64,000 nt of DNA from contig DF241784.1 in NCBI GenBank assembly GCA_000507305.1, forward strand, positions 1 to 64,000. The letters are read 5' to 3'. The notes under the pieces were generated by a model. The model made no database searches and was not told the DNA's origin. It was given only the letters and a program-made list of their open reading frames with translations. A program made the translations under genes and the position numbers. How positions within the stretch are numbered: position 1 is the stretch's first letter; each line of letters begins with the position of its first letter. Below are positions 55,904 through 64,000 of the stretch, piece by piece. Source of the stretch: Breviolum minutum Mf 1.05b.01. Taxonomy: Eukaryota > Sar > Dinophyceae > Suessiales > Symbiodiniaceae.

Positions 55904-55999
55904 CAAGCCAAACCTGCCATTTCACCAACCAGATCCATCCATCCCTATCCTGGATAGGGGACTTGATTCTCTGTTTGCAAACACATCCAAACATCCTAG

Positions 56000-57700
56000 A
56001 GTTGTTTCTTGGTTTCAGCAAGTCACGCCCACCAATCCATAACCCGCACGAAAGGAAATCGAGTCAATCTGTGTGGCTCCCAAGGTTTTGATCGCGTCCT
56101 GGCATCACAAGTTTGGAGTGAAACATAGGTATTTTAATAGGTGATTCAGAAGGGTAGAGGTACATAAGATATATTTGTATATAGTTACATGACATACAAC
56201 TTGGTGAATGTATGATGTATATAACATGTATTATTGATATACAGGTGAACTCCAAGCCAGATTGAAGTTTCTTTTCGGGGCGTATCAATGGGACGGTATA
56301 TATGGGTGGCTTGTGTTGAAAGCAGCACCATGAGTGCTACTACTACGTATAAGTAATTATATATATATATACATATATAGATACATACAATATAAATCAG
56401 TTCTGAGATAGAACCAGTACTACTACCCGTGCTGCTGTTTTGCCCGAGTACTAGGTGCTAGTCTCATGATGAAAAACCATGGAAGGGAACAGGAACGTCA
56501 AGTGTGCAACCATATCCGTGAAGCTTGAAATGTCATGAAACATCTATATATGTGTAAAATATTTGGACTATCCGTAAGGCCCTAGGGGTAGTGATCACTA
56601 GTGATCAGTGATTAGTAGCTCGGATATTTCACCTCAATGTACCCAATTGATATATATATATATACATATTTATATATTTATGTATATTGATATATTCAAA
56701 TATATATATATATATATGATGTATATATATATACATGATAAAGATAATATATATATATATATTATTAGGGGGTTCAGGTTGTAAGCCAGATACAAACCAT
56801 TTATTACTTTCCCGCACCATCTGATAACAATTCACGAATCCAAAGTTTCTGTTTTGCGCATTTCGAGGGATCCCTTGGAAACACTATTTCCAGTGACGTC
56901 GAGGACCCTGTGCGACGTCGTTATAGCTTTCCTAGATTCCTAGATTTATATATCACCTCATCAATAAGCTTTACCCACAAAAAAGCATACACAAAAAGCG
57001 TGGGAAATCGATTTCCCCCCCTTTTTGTTAATCCTCCTTTTTTCCAGAAAAAAATGGCCAAAAAAGCGATAAAAATGGATTCATGCGATTTTAATCAATT
57101 CATCCTGTTTGCATTTCGGCTGCCTGTCCTTTGCAGCCTGTGACAAATGGATGGAAGCTTCATCACGGGCACCAACTAACACCTCACCCCCACCGTTTCT
57201 CAGGACCGAGGCTTAAACTTTTTTCTGGATTTTTTTTTCCTGGCATTTTTGTCGATGACTGGAATGCCTAACTTGCTGTTTTTTGTTGGCTCCTTTGAAA
57301 ATGGAGAAAAGCATCCTTTATAAATGACAAATTCACATCAGTATTGTGATGCAAAGGATCTTTTTTTGTTTTTGGAGACTTAATGACCGAAGGTTTGGAG
57401 TAGACCTTTGCATTTGTATAAATTAATTGATGTGGAGAAGAAGTTAGTAAACCTGAAGTATCAAGGGATTGGAGAAAAAGTGTTTTAATTGATTAATTGA
57501 TTATGTACAGGATCTTGAGTTAACAATCTATTATGTATATTGTTTATTATTGACTTTTGTTTGTTTGATTTGCTCACTCCTTTCATTTCCCCTTCGTTTC
57601 CTGTGTAGTGACGTCGGTATTTTCTCCAGATTGCTGATATGCATTTAGATAAGTTTTAAACAAAATGTGAATGTCATTCAATTTCATTCAGTTAAATCAA
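56000..57700. other. AT-rich spacer without a convincing gene
   Basis: TA microsatellites (56340-56400, 56640-56765) dominate. A plus ORF at 56910-57143 (MRRRYSFPRFLDLYITSS) is Lys/Phe-rich with no support. I see nothing else. Confidence 0.5.
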
Positions 57701-57758
57701 TGCAAATGAACCCAAGCTTTGTTACCTGCTACATCCTGCTACCCCCTTTATCACTCAC

Positions 57759-57827
57759 TTGTTGAAGCTGCCGCTCAATTGATTTGAGGCTTGAATGGAA
57801 TGCGTGTTGTTTTGGGATTTGGGAATC
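57759..57827 (-). CDS. internal exon, coiled-coil-like
   Basis: 69 bp, 23 codons: DSQIPKQHAFHSSLKSIERQ, LQQ between TTGAAG/G and consensus donor CAACAA/GTGAGT. Phase 0 both ends. Too short for a family call. Confidence 0.5.
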
Positions 57828-58078
57828 CTTCAACTTAAAGGGAAAGGAAGTCAATGTACATAGAAGGAAATCAAAGGAAACCTGTGGAAATGAACGGAAA
57901 TAAAAAGGACCTGAAAGGAAATGAAAGGGATGAACGATTTTTGAGACGGAGCTCACTTTTATGGATTATTCCTTAGTCTTCGCATCCCATTAGTTGTGAA
58001 TTGAGAAACTGTTGGTTACTCCCACCCCCATTCTGAAACGTCAGCCCAACCTCATCATCCCTCACTCAAAAAACATAC

Positions 58079-58201
58079 CTCCATGTGATAACCTGCAAGG
58101 GTTTCGAAAGACCTAATGCGCAGTCAAAAGCTTGCAGACAAGTAGCCATAGTTCCATCTTCGATACCTGCAAACTTCGCTGTTTTGGTTCCCGCTGAGCA
58201 A
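58079..58201 (-). CDS. internal exon, unknown
   Basis: 123 bp between a pyrimidine-rich acceptor (TTTTTTCTGTACAAG) and donor GGAG/GTATGT. Reads CSAGTKTAKFAGIEDGTMAT, CLQAFDCALGLSKPLQVITW. Clean signals and a protein-like frame. Direct joining to 57759-57827 is out of phase, so another exon lies between. Confidence 0.5.
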
Positions 58202-58247
58202 CTTGTACAGAAAAAAGTGTTGATTTTCCATAAATGGTCGTACAGTG

Positions 58248-58312
58248 AGTGATTGATTGATTGATTGATTGCTTGCTTGATTTTGCTTGCTTGCTTGCTT
58301 GCTTGATTGGTT
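58248..58312. repeat. (TGAT)n and (TTGC)n tetranucleotide arrays
   Basis: Five TGAT/GATT units run into about six TTGC/CTTG units. On minus the frame gives QASKQASK-like repeats, which is not taken as protein. Confidence 0.85.
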
Positions 58313-58544
58313 GTGGTTAGATCAAAGTCGTTGTTGCGTTTAATGTTTTTGTTCTCCAAACAATTGACAATGGGATCTTGAGGGAGTCGTCCAAACAGAG
58401 CAGCTTTGGCACCCTCATTCTGGAGTCATTCATGTCCTTTCCACCCAATCTAAATCAGAAAAATCTACCCACGCTATCCAACTATATAGAATTTCAGTTT
58501 CAATTCCGTATAAACCGTATACCCGACAATGTTTCAAACAGCTT

Positions 58545-58650
58545 CTAGTTGTGGTGGTTGAACCACCCATTTGAAAAATATGCTCGTCAAATTGGATCAT
58601 CTCCCCAGAGATCGAGCTGAAAATAAGAAATCCCTTGAAACCACCACCAC
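58545..58650 (-). mobile_element. introner candidate, family A
   Basis: 106 bp copy flanked by CTAG on both sides. Minus ends GTGGTGGTGGTTTC and CCACAACTAG. Flanks are AT-rich on the 5' side, so coding continuity could not be tested. Confidence 0.5.
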
Positions 58651-58826
58651 CTAGTCTATATATTATACATATACAGTCAACTTATAATATACCATAACCT
58701 TCCAATTTAAGTTTAAGTTTGCAACTTGTTCATCATCGCGTTGTGTTTTCTCCCCAAAAGTCTCATTGTTTTCCTTACTCAGCCATTTCGGACCATGAGA
58801 TAACAGTTTAAACTTGTTGTTTCCAA

Positions 58827-59135
58827 CTAATTATATGTAATCCCCAAAAGTTCTTCCATCTTAGTCATTGGCTGAGTAAGAATATGGCTGTTTGTTGTTT
58901 TCCCCAAACGTCTCATCTACTTGGTGGTTTCAATGCATTTGAAAGATATTACAGTAGTCAAATTGGGTTCATCTTCCCCAAATTTTTGGAGGCGAACATA
59001 TAAGAAAATATGAATTGAGTTGCCACCAAGTAGCCAACCAATGTTTCATTCAGGTCGTTTAAACATCCTGCCCGGGCCCTCCCGGACAACCCTCCAACAA
59101 ATCGTTTCTGCCAAAGATACTGTTCACATACGACA
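58827..59135 (-). CDS. C-terminal exons joined across a family A introner
   Basis: The upstream exon ends at 59027 and reads YLWQKRFVGGLSGRARAGCL, NDLNETLVGYL. The downstream exon (58916-58827, 30 codons) reads MRRLGKTTNSHILTQPMTKM, EELLGITYN and stops. The junction is at phase 0. Another frame of the upstream piece (SGELVSYVNSIFGRNDLLEG) is also open and ends in a stop. Confidence 0.4.
58917..59026 (-). mobile_element. introner, family A, acting as an intron
   Basis: A 110 bp copy: GGCTACTTG/GTGGCAACTC ... GAAACCACCAAGTAG/ATGAGACG. The inverted repeat extends through CTACTTGGTGG. Both flanks open at phase 0. Confidence 0.55.
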
Positions 59136-59430
59136 CCAACTCACCGGATCCACCTTCATCAAGCCTCATACGTCAACCATGGGGATTCTGCCGCCATGGT
59201 TTGTTGGAGGGAAAAACCGTTTTGATATATACTATATATATATAGATATATACCCTCCAGGAAATTAACATATCCCACCTGGAGGAAAATCATCTTCAAA
59301 TATGCCTTATCAGGGGGATATGTTAATTTCCTGGAGGGTACCCCCTTGTCATAGCCATCCACCAGAGTATCTATGGTAAAACGTTTCAGGTCTGCAATCT
59401 ATGAAGACCGGCGTTCTGTTACTAAGTAAA

Positions 59431-59736
59431 TTATATGGCAAGACCCTTTAGATATCGCAGGAACAAAAATACAAAACATTTGGAATATCCTTCCCATGTT
59501 GTGTTGTTGATGATTGGTTTTTTCATGTTGTTTTGCACTAGAAAGACATGTTTTCTTCTGTTTGTTGTAGTTGTTTGCTGATTTTGGTGTATCAGCTTTA
59601 TGCGTGTTTCAGACTGGAAACTACGAAACCCCCATGTGGGGCATCCTACCACATCGGACCTATGATTTTTGTCACTAAAAAAAGGAACTCTGAAGTCTTT
59701 AAACCGCAAGTCCCCATGGGAATTTGGAATGTTCAC
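59431..59736 (-). CDS. candidate exon, unknown
   Basis: A 101-codon open minus frame: NIPNSHGDLRFKDFRVPFFS, DKNHRSDVVGCPTWGFRSFQ, SETRIKLIHQNQQTTTTNRR. Protein-like at the start, Asn/Lys-rich later. It could be the 3' part of the ILEI-like gene. Confidence 0.3.
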   Translation of the reverse strand: MNIPNSHGDLRFKDFRVPFFSDKNHRSDVVGCPTWGFRSFQSETRIKLIHQNQQTTTTNRRKHVFLVQNNMKKPIINNTTWEGYSKCFVFLFLRYLKGLAI

Positions 59737-59884
59737 TTAGTTAATGATCCTCAAAAATGTACACCATTTGGGTGTTTCCAACAATAGGGGTGGGCCCCCA
59801 AAATGGATGGTTTATAATGGAAAACCCTATCAAAATGGATGATTTGGGGGTACCACTATTTTCGGAAACATCCATTTACAGTTC

Positions 59885-60374
59885 GTAGATTGCGAAGATC
59901 AATGGATGGGGTCACCAGGTACACCCAAAGTTTTGTAGACTTGGGTTGCTTCTTGATCAACGTCCTCATTTGATATCTGTCGATCTCCATCTTCACAGCA
60001 AAGAAACTGCACAAGAAAACAATTCTCACCTCCACACTGCCAACCTGTATGCACCTATTAGGCATCAAGATGTTCCACACACACCCCAAAAAATAATTCA
60101 TTTTACACCCTGGAAGATTAAGATGGAACCTGAAAATGATGGTTTGGAGTTTGGAAGATGATTTTCCTTTTCAATTGGGTGATTTTTAGGTTCCAGCCGT
60201 TAATCTTCCGAAGTGTATCCATTTTCTAGCCTTCATCCTTTCGCGTAAATCCAAGGTACATGGTGTCAAAGGTGGCGGAATCCTTCCGCGTACCATCGGA
60301 TCTCACTGTAACCAACGTCAAGCCACGGCTTGGTGCACGATAGAATTCCACCCCATTGGCAAAGAACACGGCCT
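59885..60374 (-). CDS. ILEI/FAM3-like domain exons
   Basis: The exon at 60374-60231 (after TCTAAAG/G) reads AVFFANGVEFYRAPSRGLTL, VTVRSDGTRKDSATFDTMYL. The exon at 60028-59905 reads NCFLVQFLCCEDGDRQISNE, DVDQEATQVYKTLGVPGDPI. An RGL/GLN-type strand, then F-D-T, then a D--S/D-R-(I/L)----EA---L--LG helix is the order found in ILEI (interleukin-like EMT inducer) domains, which bind sugars or act in secretory proteins. A family H element (60103-60221) sits between the exons. The junction was not resolved. Confidence 0.4.
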
Positions 60375-60792
60375 TTAGACACAGAAATTAAAATCACAGG
60401 TTCATCTGGGTGGAGCCTGGTAACCTTTCAGGAAGATGTTTTTTTTTCTGAAGCTGATTCATGGTTGGTAGAAAAAAAAGGTCCCACTCTTTAGCTCGGG
60501 TTTTTTTTATATCAATAGGTGGTGATTTCAGCCCAAAATGCCTGAAAATGCTCATTCCTGAAGTTGGAAACACTGTGTCTGAAGGTATGGAACTTGATTG
60601 TAGAGTACTGTATTGTTTTTCTCTTTAACTTGATTTTTCAGATTCGTTTCTACAAACAACAAAAAACATCAAACGCACAAAGAAAAACAAGGGTTTGACA
60701 ATGGTGTTTGTCAGGTCCGACGCAACTACAACTCACCTGCCCATGTGAATCAGATGCAAGATTGGGAGAAACATATATCTGTTCACCGTTCT

Positions 60793-60985
60793 TCATCCTG
60801 CCTCGTTGCCATCTGCAAAGCCAGCACTACGAACCCCAACGTTGGCCATGTCTTCTTCCGCTGCGACACAACAAACCGTTTCATTCTGACTTTGAAGTGT
60901 CCTCAGTTGTAAAGTTAGAAGTGGTGTGGCACGTCGACAAAGGACCAAAGACAAAAGCAGAAACAACGCCAACAAAACTGCAAGC
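60793..60985 (-). CDS. candidate exon with a hydrophobic (signal-like) segment
   Basis: The minus frame reads KQLAVLLALFLLLSLVLCRR, ATPLLTLQLRTLQSQNETVC, CVAAEEDMANVGVRS. A 14-residue hydrophobic core suits a signal peptide or anchor of the downstream ILEI-like protein. No in-frame ATG is seen, so an upstream exon is needed. Confidence 0.35.
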
Positions 60986-61509
60986 TGTTTTGTTGTGTGT
61001 TGGATGAACACGACACATCATCCGGCTAGCCAGTTGAGATTTTGAAAACACTGTAATTACCGGGATACTTATCATATCAATTCTTTCAGGATCTTGGCCA
61101 TCTCTAGTATCTTGCAGAAATCTATAGAAATATGATTGGATTCATCAGAAAAAACCTTTACGAGGAAATATGCTAAAACCGAACATGATGGACTCTGGTT
61201 TCGGGGAACCCCGTCGTTTGCTCAAAGATGGCTTGTAACAAATCTAGATACCCAAATAAGCTCGATGAGCATTCCAGAAACCAACCACCAGCTATGTTAA
61301 GGGCTGGCAAAGCTGTATGAATTCTGGGTGGCACCAAAGTTGGAGAAAATTTGGTGTGCTGATGACACACCGGTCGTTTTCTTCTTGAGATCCTTTAACA
61401 TGACATAATTCGACATATGACATCTAATAGGATACATTTCAAGTGTTCATTGAATACACTTGTGTAAATTAGGAAACCTGGAGTTCCGGTATCTTTCCAA
61501 AGCTTTGTG

Positions 61510-61607
61510 ATCCTAATTCAGTAAGCTAAATTGTCTTTGTAGGGCCACAAGTCCTCAACAAAATCATCATCCCAAGTGGTGGAAGCCGCGTGAAACCCTG
61601 TTATAGT
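61510..61607 (-). CDS. C-terminal exon, unknown
   Basis: After TATCAAG/G the frame reads TITGFHAASTTWDDDFVEDL, WPYKDNLAY and stops at TGA. Acidic and aromatic tail; protein-like. A further open stretch to the left (61.17-61.37 kb, PALNIAGGWFLECSSSLFGY) could be another exon of a neighbouring gene. Confidence 0.4.
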
Positions 61608-61988
61608 CCTTGATAGAAATATAACACAAGTCACAGTTAGAGTAGGGCTCTTGAAAACTCCTAAATTTGTAACTTTACCTTTGAACCACAGAAACAAATA
61701 TGAAAAATAAGAAAAACATGAAAATTGAACGAATCTCGAAACAACATATTTCATCAACAACATTCCACACTCACTCTCTGTTTAGTGTCTCTTCCAACTT
61801 TAACTGGGTAGTATAATCTGGGTAGTATAATTCCATATATATCCGAACCAACCGGAGACTTTTCCATTGCTCATATTGATCCTGCTTATATATACATCTT
61901 ATACCCTGTTAGCATCTCCTCTTCAATTTTCAACAGTCCGTGCAATCCAGCCAGCAATGGGTTTAGATTTCACAAACCGAGGAGCCAC

Positions 61989-62094
61989 ATCTGATCTGTT
62001 TTGATGACATATCCACTGGGACATGTAAACATCGCACAGCTTCCACTAGTTGTGCTGTCTGTAGTCGTGGTGGACGTAGTCGTAGTCGTTGGGC
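61989..62094 (-). CDS. exon with Thr-rich linker and CxxxxCPxGY motif
   Basis: 106 bp, acceptor ACTCAG/G, donor CAGAT/GTGGCTC. Reads PTTTTTSTTTTDSTTSGS followed by CAMFTCPSGYVIKTDQ. Thr-runs leading into C----CP-GY---- repeats are frequent in secreted or surface proteins of dinoflagellates as I recall them. This is one of the better lineage hints in the window. Confidence 0.5.
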
Positions 62095-62451
62095 CTGAGT
62101 TTTGAACATATACAGGCGTGTTCTATGCGTCAAACCCTGGAGACAGTGGATTACGGGGGATTACCTTCAATTTAATGCTTCAGTGGAAAAACAAGTGCAA
62201 ACATATTGCGGTGCGTACAGAAAAAAGAACCGACTTTATTTCGGATGTAACATTGGATATCCGTCCCACGCTCTGTCAGTGCAAAGTGAAGTGAGCAGAA
62301 GGTTCCCAAAGGACATCTACCTGAAAAACGTGTAGTGTTTGCCAACTGCCAGTGAAGAAGGAATACAATCAACATAAAATCAACAAGAACTACTGAGTTG
62401 GTTCTTTACAGTAAACTAACCTGTTTGGGGGGTCCGAGTGACCTTTTCTGT

Positions 62452-62694
62452 CTAGGGGCCAAGATGTGGCAAAGTGATCTCTAAATTTGGTATCAAAGGG
62501 TTATTTTCAATAAGTAGTTGTCTCAAACGGGAAGGGACCTTGAAGTTGTTACATAGGAAGTGGGATGTTTGAGCCTCCATTAACCCGGTTCTACAGGACT
62601 TCTTCCATGACATGTGTTCCGAAGTTGCCGTGATATGAAGCAGCAAAATGCTTTGAAGGAATAACTCATGTTCTGAAACCCCTCGCTGTTCCAA
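62452..62694 (-). CDS. candidate exon, unknown
   Basis: The minus frame reads EQRGVSEHELFLQSILLLHI, TATSEHMSWKKSCRTGLMEA, QTSHFLCNNFKVPSRLRQLL, IENNPLIPNLEI. A second frame is open over the right half. From 62.9 to 64 kb I see no convincing exon, only repeats. Confidence 0.3.
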   Translation of the reverse strand: MEQRGVSEHELFLQSILLLHITATSEHMSWKKSCRTGLMEAQTSHFLCNNFKVPSRLRQLLIENNPLIPNLEITLPHLGP

Positions 62695-63071
62695 TTCCGT
62701 TGTGGATCATGTTCTAAAGGTTTACCCCAACACCGTCTCTGAATCATGGGAATCAAAGGGTACTTGTACCCCCCCACAATACCACCTCCCCCCAAGGAAA
62801 ATAAGGCCATAATAAGGCCTTCCTAAATTGATGATGATGCTTAATAATTAATCCCTTAAATAAGGCCGGCTACTTTTTTGGGGGGAAACGGTAGACATTG
62901 GGGGCCCCTTAGATTCCCATAAGTGAGGCCCATAGCACCTTTTCAAGTATGTCAGGCCCTAGGAACTTTCGTCGCTGACTGATACCTCTGCACTGTACTC
63001 AGCAATTGCCACAGCGTGTTGCCCATCTGGGAAGGCTTGCTCCGCCAAAGCAGGACCGTTTTTGATGCCTC

Positions 63072-63108
63072 GGCAAAATCGTGGCAAAATCGTGGCAAAA
63101 TCGTGGCA
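63072..63108. repeat. tandem 13-bp repeat, three copies
   Basis: CGTGGCAAAAT is repeated as GGCAAAATCGTGGCAAAATC and once more, then GTGGCAATC. Low copy minisatellite with no known role. Confidence 0.8.
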
Positions 63109-64000
63109 ATCTCCATGTTTTTTGTTACCTAAGTAATAGCTAGTATGGTCATACTCCCATCATAATACAAATAACTCATATGTAGCGAAATAATGGAACA
63201 TATGTATATATATATACAGTATATATACATACATATATTACATATATTTTTTCATCATACGTCTAGAATGGTCTAGATACATTAACATACCAATTCCATA
63301 GTAGGTGTGGACAAAACTATGCAACTTATATAGAATATGGACCACACATGGCATCTTCTTGAAGCAGGTAGTGGGGTTAGGGGCAAACAAAAAACTTTTA
63401 ATAGTCTCCTCGCTCCTTTGACACAGATTGCGATGAATGTCACAGTGATAAAAACATCACAACGAACAGGTTGACAAAGTGTAGCTATCTATCGCACTCG
63501 ATTCCGGGGACACTTGATGCAAACCAAATTTGGCCTGCATTCTTGTTGCTTCCGTCAAACCTCGTCTGAATATAACGGAAAACGTGCCTGATATTGTCCT
63601 GTGTCCTCTACGTTTGGCATATTTACCTACATCATGCTGCAACCGACTGTAGGAGGTTTAAATACAGTATATTTTTTGATATTTCCACAACTAGTGCTAG
63701 CCATCCTGAAAGAGAGAAGATTGGCTTTGCCATAGGCCATAGGATCCATGTATTTATGTTTTTTTTACCTATACATTTACCAGACAAAATCAACCATTCA
63801 TGTAGGTAAATATACCGTTCATCCCATGAATCCTGGCCTTTGGTTGGAAACTGAGTTGGTTCTTCCAGAGGCTCACATTCCAACTCTTAGCGCTGGATCA
63901 GGGAACGAATCCATATCCCACCTGGGGATATGAAGAAAATCATTGACTCAAAAGTGCCTTTAACTAACGGATATGTTAGTTGCAAAGGGGGGTAACAGTT

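Noticed and set aside
63600-63640. Possible family E copy GGCATATTTACCTACATC
   Set aside because: Only one arm matches and the other is degenerate. Counted as a decayed fragment, not a full element.
1-64000. CRISPR arrays, tRNA or rRNA genes, bacterial insertion sequences
   Set aside because: I looked for regularly spaced identical repeats, tRNA-like arms and transposase motifs. The repeats found are dispersed inverted-repeat elements with no spacer regularity and no transposase ORF.
1-64000. Genomic relics of a dinoflagellate spliced leader
   Set aside because: Scanned for the GGCTCAAG-type 3' end of the leader; only partial chance matches were seen (for example near 3770 and 6041).

Overview
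The window reads as nuclear DNA of a single-celled eukaryote. No prokaryotic operons, rRNA, tRNA or organelle genes were recognised. Coding sequence is cut into short exons (34-260 bp) by many introns. By eye the base composition is AT-rich (not computed). Two in-frame introns begin with GC rather than GT. One exon encodes a Thr-rich linker followed by a CxxxxCPxGY cysteine motif. The recognisable genes are membrane or secretory glycan-type families that are expanded in algae and alveolates. Together these suggest a dinoflagellate-like alveolate or a related alga, but that is an inference and another introner-rich alga is possible.

Layout. Nearly all genes I could support lie on the minus strand. 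0.8-3.1 kb: short-exon genes of unknown function. 3.3-9.5 kb: weakly supported exons on both strands. 10.87-20.7 kb: a long gene for a GH130-like five-bladed beta-propeller protein, supported by the EKNWIPF, GPEDPK and INPS motifs and by in-phase junctions at its 3' end. 20.8-35 kb: an acyltransferase-3 family gene of at least 11 exons, with the catalytic His region, the FMLSGF and IYPLY motifs and the C-terminal FQF helix all recognisable. 37.3-40 kb: a gene of unknown family whose central exons join in phase across two introns made of repeats. 43-50.5 kb: several unassigned coding exons. 51.7-55.1 kb: an SGNH/PC-esterase-like gene. 57.7-62.1 kb: exons of unknown proteins, an ILEI-like domain, and the Thr-rich/Cys module.

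The most striking content is a dense population of short (about 90-130 bp) terminal-inverted-repeat elements from at least nine families. Four unrelated families (A, B, C and D below) have ends that read GT...AG, and at nine sites the element is exactly, or almost exactly, one intron: removing it joins two open frames in phase. These are introners. Family A shows one internal orientation in all 14 copies even though its ends are symmetrical, and that orientation is fixed relative to the coding strand. Other families (E-I) are ordinary MITE-like hairpins in introns and spacers, one nested inside another. Exon boundaries were worked out by eye from splice signals and reading phase, and entries below 0.5 confidence are candidates only.
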